Assembly: GCA_903931355.1 (NCBI GenBank)
Contig: CAIZCB010000311.1
Coordinates: forward strand, 1 to 17,159
Source of the DNA: an uncultured Pseudomonadota bacterium
GTDB taxonomy: Bacteria > Pseudomonadota > Gammaproteobacteria > Methylococcales > Methylomonadaceae
DNA length: 17,159 nucleotides
Direction: 5' to 3'
Each line of letters starts with the position of its first letter. The first letter of the stretch is position 1. Below, one piece after another: positions 1 to 6,251 of this stretch. Below the pieces are notes generated by a model. It saw only the letters and a program-made list of their open reading frames with translations. It ran no database searches and was not told the DNA's origin. The position numbers and the translations under genes were made by a program.

Positions 1-910
1 CTAATGTGGTTTCAAAATGCCAGCCATTAGGTTTATCAGCGGCAGTCCAGCGTTTTGCAGGAATAGTCACAGTAAATGGTCTGGTATAAACTTCAGGATC
101 AGTAAATACCGCTTCATAGTTATAACGAGTATTATCATTAGAGAAAATATAACGCTCTTCTATATGCGCATTTTCACTAATAAACTCGCCAGATCGACCA
201 AACAGCGCTTTACCATTTTGGTTAGTCACATCAACGACTAAGGTATTACCTTCCCAATGACCACGAGAATCACCGTTCCACAATTTGATGGCGTTGGGCA
301 AATGCGGCTTGTCATCTAAGTGAATAATCCTGGTGCCTGAATCAAACAGGAACACCACATAATTAGGATATTGTCTGATTTCATAGCCATGCCAATACAA
401 TGACTTAGGAACACCGCCTGGTGCGCAACGTGCTAAAGGCTCAATAAATTGCGGCTCGGTTGGATCATGGAACTTCACTTGAAACTCTTTCACTTTCTCA
501 AGTGCCCATGGCTGGAAAGGCAGTTGTCCATCAACAGGATCGCTAACCCGACTTGGCGCACGCTCTTCTCGTGGGCCTTTTGCCAAGCGATTAGGGTTAG
601 GATCGTTTGGAATCCCGCCTTGTGGATCGGTGAAATTGCTGTGATTAGCAATCGTATTTGACCAATGGCCTGATACATCAGGTTGCCCATCGGCTAATTT
701 AGCGCCAGTCCATTTTCCCGATAATAATTTAGGGAAACTTTTTTCACGAGAAATACCAGAACCGCCATTATTTGCCGCAGGTTTTTCTTGGGCAGGGGCT
801 TTTTTCTCGGTATTTGCTTGAGCAGCATCAGCCGCCTGTGCAATTTGTGGTGCTAATGCCATACTGGTAATCAGCAATCCCAAATAATATTGAATGACTT
901 TGTTTTTCAT
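1..910 (-). CDS. Exported protein of unknown function, C-terminus cut by left edge
   Basis: This open frame runs leftward from an ATG at 910 to the window edge without a stop, giving 303 visible residues. The start follows an AGAGGA Shine-Dalgarno at normal spacing. Residues 1-26 look like a Sec signal peptide (MKNK, a hydrophobic stretch, cleavage near AQA/AD). An Ala/Gln/Pro/Lys-rich linker follows. The body contains GQPDVSGHW and, at residues 213-221, GDSRGHWEG followed by NTLVVDV. These are the same landmarks as in the neighbouring protein at 959-1768, so the two are diverged paralogs in tandem. The gap to that upstream gene is 48 bases, so it is probably the third gene of the operon that begins with the DUF6152 gene. 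I know this family only as conserved uncharacterised exported proteins often found near DUF6152 proteins, and I assign no function. Confidence 0.85.
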   Translation of the reverse strand, partial: MKNKVIQYYLGLLITSMALAPQIAQAADAAQANTEKKAPAQEKPAANNGGSGISREKSFPKLLSGKWTGAKLADGQPDVSGHWSNTIANHSNFTDPQGGIPNDPNPNRLAKGPREERAPSRVSDPVDGQLPFQPWALEKVKEFQVKFHDPTEPQFIEPLARCAPGGVPKSLYWHGYEIRQYPNYVVFLFDSGTRIIHLDDKPHLPNAIKLWNGDSRGHWEGNTLVVDVTNQNGKALFGRSGEFISENAHIEERYIFSNDNTRYNYEAVFTDPEVYTRPFTVTIPAKRWTAADKPNGWHFETTL

Positions 911-958
911 AACATCCTCTATAAACAATGTTGGTATTTACCAACTTTCCTATTCGCC

Positions 959-1768
959 TTATTTGACAGTTTGTTTAGGCGGGTAATATTGGTCGTAATC
1001 TAAAGTGAATCGATAATCTTCAATTAATTGAAAGTTTTTCTCTCTATGTCTATGAAGAACGACGCTAATATCCCAAGGTTTGCTAAATACATTTGGGTCT
1101 TCAATAGTGGCTTTATATTCAATAGTATTGGCATCGAGGAATGTCCATTTCTCTATAACGTGTAAGGCATCACTATGAAAATTACCGGCTCGGTCTAACC
1201 AAGTTTTGTCATTAAAATGCTTAACATCGACAACTAATGTCTCACCTTCCCAATGCGCTCTTGAATCACCTAACCACCAATCATTTGGGTCATCTGGGTG
1301 TTCAGTACCATTGGTATAAATAGTTCTAACTGAATGCCCAAATTGATGAACTAAGGTTAAATCCTGATTACGCTGAAAAATTTGAAATGGCTCAGGGTAA
1401 TAAATGCCACGAGGCACACCGAGGGTATAAACTTTTAAAGCCGGATCAGCGGTTAATCGAGCATCAAAGTTTTTCTTTTTTTGTTCCAAGGCTTTCGGTA
1501 AATACGGCAATAAACCACCGTCAACAATACCGGGGCCAGGTGGCGCATCTTTGCGATTTGAATGTGGCTCAAGATCATAATCAGCCGCACTTGTGGTTTG
1601 CCAAATACCGGAAAAATCCGGTTTTCCATTGCTTAATTTCGGAATTTTTTTATCTGCAGCGAATGCTGAACCAGCTATTGCTGATACTAAAAATATACTT
1701 AGTGCTAATTTAGCGGCATAACTAAAACCAACCGTGGTTTTAGTCGATTTTATGATTAATGTATTCAA
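959..1768 (-). CDS. Exported protein of unknown function with GDSRAHWEG motif
   Basis: A 269-residue protein with a Sec signal peptide (cleavage near AFA/AD, about residue 37). The mature protein opens with NGKPDFSGIW (residues 47-56) and carries GDSRAHWEG at 167-175, followed by ETLVVDVKHFNDKTWLDRAG. This motif set marks a family of soluble, presumably periplasmic proteins that I recognise but cannot name functionally. The start appears to be TTG: an AAGGAG Shine-Dalgarno (1777-1782) lies 8 bases upstream, and no in-frame ATG occurs near the signal peptide. It begins 39 bases after the DUF6152 stop and ends 48 bases before the next gene, so it is the middle gene of a three-gene operon. It is a paralog of the protein at 1-910. 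Confidence 0.88.
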   Translation of the reverse strand: MNTLIIKSTKTTVGFSYAAKLALSIFLVSAIAGSAFAADKKIPKLSNGKPDFSGIWQTTSAADYDLEPHSNRKDAPPGPGIVDGGLLPYLPKALEQKKKNFDARLTADPALKVYTLGVPRGIYYPEPFQIFQRNQDLTLVHQFGHSVRTIYTNGTEHPDDPNDWWLGDSRAHWEGETLVVDVKHFNDKTWLDRAGNFHSDALHVIEKWTFLDANTIEYKATIEDPNVFSKPWDISVVLHRHREKNFQLIEDYRFTLDYDQYYPPKQTVK

Positions 1769-1807
1769 GAAATATTCTCCTTATTTCAGTGAATGGTAAT
1801 TCCAGAG

Positions 1808-2236
1808 TTACAGTGGCGCAGGTGTTGGCTGTGTTGCCGGTGCATCTTGCGCACCACCGGTTTGAACGCTGCTACCATCAGGTAATTTAGTGGTGACGGC
1901 ATAACCAAAGTTTTTACCGCTTTTGGCTCTAAAACCTTGGATAGTAATTTCTGTCGAAGGGGTTAAGGTTTTTTTAGTAATCCCTTTTTCTTTTAGATTA
2001 AATGGCGCACCAAATTCAAAACCCCAGTTAGCCACCGTACCATCTGGCTGTTTAACATCTAAATAAAGCCAACTGTGTGGATTAACCAATTCAAATTTAG
2101 TGACCACGCCTTTCACCTCAACCGGCTGCTCTGCATCAAACTCAGCAGAAAAAGCGTGATGAGCATTAGCAGGTATTGCGATTGACATACCCGCGCTTAT
2201 TAACAAAGTGGTTATTAATTTAGTTTTCATAGGCAT
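1808..2236 (-). CDS. DUF6152-family small exported protein
   Basis: A protein of about 142 residues. The signal peptide ends at ANA, so the mature chain would begin His-His-Ala-Phe. The core includes FDAEQPVEVKGVV, then NPHSWLYLDVK, a DGTVANWGFEFG segment and a final ITIQGFRAKSG beta element, which match the DUF6152 pattern. The C-terminus is an Ala/Pro/Thr-rich tail. I chose the ATG at 2236 because a GAGA sequence lies 6 bases before it. A GTG at 2248 and an ATG at 2230 are alternatives that change only the first residues. It is first in the operon with the two exported proteins downstream and has a sigma-54-type promoter at 2352-2367. The function of DUF6152 is unknown. The exposed N-terminal His pair invites a metal-binding idea, which is only inference. 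Confidence 0.88.
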   Translation of the reverse strand: MPMKTKLITTLLISAGMSIAIPANAHHAFSAEFDAEQPVEVKGVVTKFELVNPHSWLYLDVKQPDGTVANWGFEFGAPFNLKEKGITKKTLTPSTEITIQGFRAKSGKNFGYAVTTKLPDGSSVQTGGAQDAPATQPTPAPL

Positions 2237-2272
2237 CAAAAATCTCACATTTAAAAAATCAATACAGAGGTC

Positions 2273-2299
2273 AACAGCGAACTGATTGATGTCGCTGTT
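2273..2299 (-). promoter_or_regulatory. Leader hairpin of the DUF6152 operon
   Basis: Perfect 8-base inverted repeat AACAGCGA / TCGCTGTT with an 11-base loop. It falls between the predicted transcription start (about 2341) and the DUF6152 start codon, so it would form in the 5' untranslated RNA. No T-tract follows directly, so it does not look like an intrinsic terminator. It could affect mRNA stability or be a protein-binding dyad; the role is unknown. Confidence 0.45.
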
Positions 2300-2351
2300 T
2301 AAACCTTAATCTCAAATAGACTCGCTAAAACATCACAAGTAATTTTATGAA

Positions 2352-2367
2352 AGCAAATAGCGTGCCT
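2352..2367 (-). promoter_or_regulatory. Sigma-54 (-24/-12) promoter of the DUF6152 operon
   Basis: Read on the minus strand the site is AGGCACGCTATTTGCT. Against the consensus TGGCACG-N4-TTGCW only the first base differs, and the diagnostic GG and GC are separated by exactly 10 bases. The predicted start of transcription is near 2341, about 105 bases before the start codon. A dyad matching the other operons' upstream sites lies at 2484-2501. Confidence 0.75.
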
Positions 2368-2387
2368 GATTTTTTAAAATAATGAAT

Positions 2388-2408
2388 TTAGTGATAATCA
2401 ATCACTAA
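2388..2408. repeat. Perfect inverted repeat upstream of the sigma-54 promoter
   Basis: TTAGTGAT / ATCACTAA with a 5-base spacer, lying between the putative activator site (2484-2501) and the promoter (2352-2367). Three readings are possible. It could be an IHF-type bending site, since AATCAATCACTAA at 2396-2408 matches WATCAANNNNTTR at 12 of 13 positions. It could be a Fur-like box, since 2387-2405 agrees with the classical 19-base Fur box at 13 positions by my alignment. Or it could be another regulator's operator. The 12-mer AATTTAGTGATA that begins here recurs at 2536-2547. Confidence 0.45.
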
Positions 2409-2483
2409 CAAGCTGTTTTAGTTAGCTTTTAATTAGAAGAAACTATTTATAAGTTGTCAGTGGATTTGATAAAAGACAGCCAA

Positions 2484-2501
2484 CTGTTGAAATACCAACA
2501 G
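2484..2501. promoter_or_regulatory. Putative activator (enhancer) site A, CTGTTG-N6-CAACAG
   Basis: The plus strand reads CTGTTGAAATACCAACAG, a perfect 6+6 dyad with TGT-N10-ACA spacing. Its centre is about 150 bases upstream of the predicted sigma-54 start at 2341, a normal distance for an enhancer-binding protein. On the minus strand it shares TATTTCAACAG exactly with site B at 4773-4790. A weak terminator hairpin for the receptor gene is an alternative, but related dyads also occur in the divergent region, where no transcript ends. Confidence 0.6.
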
Positions 2502-2548
2502 CAGACAAACATTTGATGCTGAAGCAAGTACAAACAATTTAGTGATAG

Positions 2549-4669
2549 TTAAAAATTAACCGTCACCGTCCCCCTAACCATTCTCGGCTCGACTGGGTGA
2601 CGCATTAAGCCAAACGTCCCCGTTCCGCCATCAGGGCAATTGCTGTTATTCGCTTCACCTTTCATCTGCGAGCAATAGGCATAAGCGAGGTCGCTATTGT
2701 TGGAACCTAATAAATTGAACAAATCAATCTCAAATTTGTAATTTTTCTGTTTGTAGCCAGTGCCAAAATTGACAATATTGGTATCGCCAGCCCAGAAACC
2801 ACCTTGTTGATCAAGCGGCACATGGCCAAAATGCCGCAAACGTAAAGAAGCGAACCAACCTTGTGGATGTTCAATGGTGGCTCCGGTGCTAATAACCCGA
2901 CCAACCGAATTCGGTATCCAGTTATTACCGACAGCTTCATTAGCGTAATGCGCAGAGGTTAAAGCTAAATCAGCATCTAAGGTCAGCCAATTAGTCGGTT
3001 TGTAATAGTTGGTAAACTCAAGCCCATGCCGACGCGATTTACCATTTACCTCGGTGGTTCCTGCATCGCCGACAAACACCAACTCCTGACTACTTTCCAA
3101 ATACCAAAACGCCAGCGTTGACTTTAAACCGGCAATGGCATCGCTGCGTATCCCAACTTCTGCACCGCGCGACCAAGCGGTTGGCTTGATCGGCGAAATG
3201 GTCGAGCCATCAGCTGGATTGAATTGCAAAGTGGTGCCGCGAGCATCATTAGAATGATGACCATAGCCAAGATTTAAAAAATATTCGGTATCTAACCACG
3301 GCCCTGCGATAAAACTCAGCTTAGGACTCATCACCGCTTTACTTTTATTGCCAGAATTGGCTGCGCTCAAATTGGCATCATGCAAAGCGTTGTCGAACAT
3401 CTGTACATCGTTATTGAGCAAGTCGGTTCTAAATCCAGCCACGGTGCGGAATTTTTCTAACCAATGGGTTTGGTTTTGCAGATACAGCCCGACATTACTT
3501 TCGCCGACGTTATAGCGACTGACCCAATCTAAAGACTGTCTGGCTTGGCTATGTTGCAAGCCTAAATCCATAATTTCATCATGCCGAAACTGGATGCCGA
3601 CTGTGTTATCCATTTTCAAACCCCAGAGCGTGGTTTGGCGTTTGTGGTCAAAATTACCGCCAGTTTGTACCCTGCGCTCGCCTTGATGAATCTGATCACC
3701 ATGCACGGGGTCATTCAAATAACCGGTAAAGTTGGAATACAAATCAACGTCATAATAAAGCGCATAAAGATTGGCATCGTTGCGCCAATTGTCGCCCGCT
3801 TGCCAAAAATGACTGGCTAAACTGTAGCGATTCGATTTACCGCCATCAGTAGGATCAATGCTGCCGTAAAGATTGACCGCACCATCATCAATCGCCCGCT
3901 GCGGAATTGGATTAGTCGCATTCCAACTGGCGCTATAGGCTTTGCCATTAACCGAGAAGCCCCAATCATCACGATCTAGGCTATAACGCAAAGTGCCGTT
4001 AAACTTGCCTAAATCTTCTGGTTGCTGCCAAACACCGTCATAGACATTGACCTCACCGGCATACAGCAAATTGCCTTCTCCCAACTGATTCGAGTTCGCC
4101 AACAGCCCACGGTAATAACCAAATTCACCGCCAGTAAACTTGATAATCCCTTGATCGAGCTTTTGCTTGCTAGTCATTTTTGAATAGCCCGCCGCTGAGA
4201 AATCACCGGTTTCGGCATAGTAAGGCCCTTTACCGTATTCAACTTTGTGTACTAACTCGGGAATGATGCTGTTTAAATCCAGATAACCTTGGCCGTGGGC
4301 ATGGGTTGCCATATTCATTGGAATCCCATCCACAACCACCGAAAAATCAGTACCGTGATCAAGATTAAATCCGCGCAAAAAATACTGATTAGCTTTGCCG
4401 CTACCACTATGTTGAGTCGCCAACGCCCCCGGTATTACTTCAACTAACTCACCGGCTCGTGACATCGGACGATATTCAAACTGTGGCTGACCGACTTCGC
4501 CTTGAGATGCTGATCCAGAAACACCCAACAAACTACGCCCTCTGCCACCATGCACTTCTACGGTTGCTAATTCATTAACCTCATCTAGGCTTTCAAGCTC
4601 AGCAACCGCTAAGGCCGGTAAGCCGATTAAACTAATCAGCAATTTTTTGGCAATGGTTCGGAATTTCAT
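2549..4669 (-). CDS. TonB-dependent outer-membrane receptor
   Basis: A 706-residue outer-membrane receptor. The signal peptide spans residues 1-23 (MKFRTIAKK, hydrophobic stretch, AVA/E). A TonB-box-like ELATVEV sits at 33-39. The plug domain spans roughly 65-185, with RAGELVEVIPG, the hallmark NQYFLRGFNLDHGTDFSVVV and DGIPMN. The rest is a beta barrel ending in a C-terminal Phe (VTVNF). A HAH triad at 123-125 in the plug could touch a metal-containing ligand, but that is speculation. The ATG at 4669 is chosen because GAGAGA precedes it and because a longer frame beginning TTG at 4708 would start inside the promoter. It is divergent from the RND operon, and tonB-exbB-exbD is in the same window, so it probably depends on that energiser. 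The ligand cannot be read from the sequence. Confidence 0.93.
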   Translation of the reverse strand: MKFRTIAKKLLISLIGLPALAVAELESLDEVNELATVEVHGGRGRSLLGVSGSASQGEVGQPQFEYRPMSRAGELVEVIPGALATQHSGSGKANQYFLRGFNLDHGTDFSVVVDGIPMNMATHAHGQGYLDLNSIIPELVHKVEYGKGPYYAETGDFSAAGYSKMTSKQKLDQGIIKFTGGEFGYYRGLLANSNQLGEGNLLYAGEVNVYDGVWQQPEDLGKFNGTLRYSLDRDDWGFSVNGKAYSASWNATNPIPQRAIDDGAVNLYGSIDPTDGGKSNRYSLASHFWQAGDNWRNDANLYALYYDVDLYSNFTGYLNDPVHGDQIHQGERRVQTGGNFDHKRQTTLWGLKMDNTVGIQFRHDEIMDLGLQHSQARQSLDWVSRYNVGESNVGLYLQNQTHWLEKFRTVAGFRTDLLNNDVQMFDNALHDANLSAANSGNKSKAVMSPKLSFIAGPWLDTEYFLNLGYGHHSNDARGTTLQFNPADGSTISPIKPTAWSRGAEVGIRSDAIAGLKSTLAFWYLESSQELVFVGDAGTTEVNGKSRRHGLEFTNYYKPTNWLTLDADLALTSAHYANEAVGNNWIPNSVGRVISTGATIEHPQGWFASLRLRHFGHVPLDQQGGFWAGDTNIVNFGTGYKQKNYKFEIDLFNLLGSNNSDLAYAYCSQMKGEANNSNCPDGGTGTFGLMRHPVEPRMVRGTVTVNF

Positions 4670-4703
4670 TTGATCTCTCTTCACTTTAGATAAAAAGATA
4701 ATC

Positions 4704-4719
4704 AGCAAAAATCATACCA
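4704..4719 (-). promoter_or_regulatory. Sigma-54 (-24/-12) promoter of the TonB-dependent receptor
   Basis: The minus strand reads TGGTATGATTTTTGCT. It differs from TGGCACG-N4-TTGCW only by T for C at two positions, with GG-N10-GC exact and a full TTTGCT -12 element. The predicted start is near 4693, leaving a leader of about 24 bases that contains the Shine-Dalgarno of the receptor. GATAATCA at 4697-4704 next to the -12 resembles half of a Fur box, so iron repression could be layered on top. Confidence 0.7.
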
Positions 4720-4725
4720 AGTAAC

Positions 4726-4738
4726 AAAAACCTTGATT
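4726..4738 (-). promoter_or_regulatory. Possible IHF site between activator sites and receptor promoter
   Basis: The minus strand reads AATCAAGGTTTTT, matching WATCAANNNNTTR at 12 of 13 positions. Sigma-54 promoters often use IHF bending between enhancer and promoter, and this lies in that interval. The motif is degenerate and the DNA AT-rich, so this is weak evidence. Confidence 0.25.
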
Positions 4739-4757
4739 TTCCGCATAAACACTAATA

Positions 4758-4768
4758 ACTGAATCAGT
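4758..4768. repeat. 11-base palindrome ACTGAATCAGT
   Basis: A perfect 5+5 palindrome around a central A, in the divergent region between the receptor promoter and site B. It may be an operator half or a chance palindrome; no function is assigned. Confidence 0.3.
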
Positions 4769-4772
4769 CACT

Positions 4773-4790
4773 CTGCTGCTATTTCAACAG
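4773..4790. promoter_or_regulatory. Putative activator site B, CTGCTG-N6-CAACAG
   Basis: CTGCTGCTATTTCAACAG matches the CTGTTG-N6-CAACAG dyad at 11 of 12 fixed positions. Its centre is about 89 bases upstream of the predicted receptor start and about 110 upstream of the RND operon start, so it could serve both. It lies 32 bases (about three helical turns) from site C, so both sites would face the same side of the DNA. Confidence 0.55.
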
Positions 4791-4804
4791 CCACCATGCA
4801 ACCT

Positions 4805-4822
4805 GTGTTCGCCGACCAACAC
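4805..4822. promoter_or_regulatory. Putative activator site C, GTGTTC-N6-CAACAC
   Basis: GTGTTCGCCGACCAACAC keeps the TGTT-N8-AACA core intact with the same spacing. As an inverted repeat it extends to TGTGTT-N8-AACACA at 4804-4823. The centre is about 77 bases upstream of the predicted RND operon start and about 120 upstream of the receptor start. Confidence 0.5.
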
Positions 4823-4846
4823 AACCACCTCACCGCACCATAACAA

Positions 4847-4859
4847 AATCAAACACATA
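4847..4859 (+). promoter_or_regulatory. Possible IHF site just before the RND operon promoter
   Basis: AATCAAACACATA matches WATCAANNNNTTR at 12 of 13 positions and lies between site C and the -24 element at 4865. The evidence is weak because the motif is degenerate. Confidence 0.25.
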
Positions 4860-4864
4860 GCTTT

Positions 4865-4880
4865 TGGTATAGAAATTGCT
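4865..4880 (+). promoter_or_regulatory. Sigma-54 (-24/-12) promoter of the RND operon
   Basis: TGGTATAGAAATTGCT has GG-N10-GC exact and a perfect TTGCT -12 element. The -24 half (TGGTAT) is the same variant as in the divergent receptor promoter. Transcription would start near 4891, about 85 bases before the adaptor gene. No better sigma-70 pair was seen in this gap. Confidence 0.6.
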
Positions 4881-4974
4881 ATCAATCAAAACACCCGCCG
4901 CATCACAGCAGCCGAAACCATTTGCGTAACGCCAAGGCTTTACTCAACCTGATTTTCTTCTCAACCCATTTGTT

Positions 4975-6246
4975 ATGAGCCCATTGAATCGACCGTCAAC
5001 CACCACCCCATTTCGTAAACTCATCTTGCCTCTATCGTTACTGGCTTTGGCGATTGCCGCCACTGGATATTTTTATAACCCGTTTCATACTGACTCTGAG
5101 AATCCTAAAGCTAAGGATCGTAGCAATGAACGCGGTAACAAACGCGGACGAGATGATGATGCCCCGAGCGCTGTTTCAGTAGAAACCACCAGCCAAGGCG
5201 ATTTCCCAATTTATCTAAATGGTTTAGGCACTGTGACAGCGCTACGCACCGTTGCCGTTAAACCACGAGTGGATGGCGAGCTGGTTAAAGTAGCTTTTAG
5301 CGAAGGTCAGTTAGTAAAAGAAGGCGATTTATTAGCCGAAATTGATCCGCGTCCGTTTCAAGTCCAATTGCAACAAGCCCAAGGCCAGTTATTACGCGAT
5401 GAAGCCTTGTTAAAAAATGCTGAAATCGACCATTCCCGTTACCAAACTTTATTAGAACAAGATTCGATTGCCGCCCAGCAAACCGCAACCCAGCAAACCC
5501 AAGTCAAACAATATCAAGGCACCGTCGAAATGGATAAAGCCTTGGTCAATAACGCCAAACTGCAACTCAGTTACGCACATTTAACCGCGCCGATTGCAGG
5601 TCGGGTCGGTTTAAGACAAATCGACCAAGGCAATATTGTTCACGCTAATGATGCCAACGGTTTAGTGGTGATTACTCAATTACAACCGATTAACGTGGTT
5701 TTCAGTTTGCCAGAAGACAAAATCCAATCGGTAGTGCAACGCTTTCACAGTAATCAAACCGTCAATGTAGTTGCCTTCGACCGTGCCGGCAAAACTCAAT
5801 TAGCCAGCGGCAAGTTATTAGCCTTGGACAACCAAATTGATCCCAGCACCGGCACTTTAAAACTTAAAGCTCAGTTCGATAACAGCGACAACAGCCTGTT
5901 TGCGAATCAATTCGTCAATATTCGGATGCACTTAGACACTTTGCATAATGTCACTTTAATCTCTAGCGCCGCGATTCAACACGATAGCCAAGGGCCGTTT
6001 GTTTATCTGGTTAAGCCTGATCAAACCGTTGAGCAACGCCGCGTGACCCTCGGTGGCACCGAAGGCGACAGAGTGGCGATTTTGGCTAATTTGGCCGCCA
6101 ATGAAAGCGTGGTGATTGAAGGGGTCGATAGATTACGCGATGGCAGCAAAGTCGATGTAGCCCAAAAAGACGGCGTAGCAGTGGCGGCCAGCCCTGATGC
6201 TCAAGCCAAACCCGAAGGCAAATTTCGTAAACGCGACAAACGCTAA
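4975..6246 (+). CDS. mdtA: RND efflux periplasmic adaptor, MdtA-like
   Basis: A 423-residue membrane-fusion protein that bridges the RND pump and the outer-membrane channel. It has an N-terminal membrane anchor at residues 15-33 with no lipobox Cys, then a very charged linker (about 42-62, rich in Arg, Asp, Lys). A barrel/lipoyl segment follows ([30 protein letters not shown], 99-128). Next come an alpha-helical hairpin (about 130-195), the second lipoyl half with [13 protein letters not shown], and the beta-barrel and membrane-proximal domains. The tail is basic (GKFRKRDKR). No clear Shine-Dalgarno precedes the ATG, so translation may be modest or the start imprecise. It is the first gene of a four-gene operon, and the RND gene starts 5 bases downstream. 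Confidence 0.93.
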   Translation: MSPLNRPSTTTPFRKLILPLSLLALAIAATGYFYNPFHTDSENPKAKDRSNERGNKRGRDDDAPSAVSVETTSQGDFPIYLNGLGTVTALRTVAVKPRVDGELVKVAFSEGQLVKEGDLLAEIDPRPFQVQLQQAQGQLLRDEALLKNAEIDHSRYQTLLEQDSIAAQQTATQQTQVKQYQGTVEMDKALVNNAKLQLSYAHLTAPIAGRVGLRQIDQGNIVHANDANGLVVITQLQPINVVFSLPEDKIQSVVQRFHSNQTVNVVAFDRAGKTQLASGKLLALDNQIDPSTGTLKLKAQFDNSDNSLFANQFVNIRMHLDTLHNVTLISSAAIQHDSQGPFVYLVKPDQTVEQRRVTLGGTEGDRVAILANLAANESVVIEGVDRLRDGSKVDVAQKDGVAVAASPDAQAKPEGKFRKRDKR

Positions 6247-6251
6247 CCGCC

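Noticed and set aside
2484..2501. Site A as an intrinsic terminator of the receptor gene
   Set aside because: The stem is only 6 pairs and the T-run is delayed. The same dyad recurs in the divergent region, where no transcript ends. It is not fully excluded.
4670..4708. Longer receptor reading frame starting with TTG at 4708
   Set aside because: It begins inside the sigma-54 -12 element, lacks a Shine-Dalgarno, and adds non-signal residues before a normal signal peptide at 4669.
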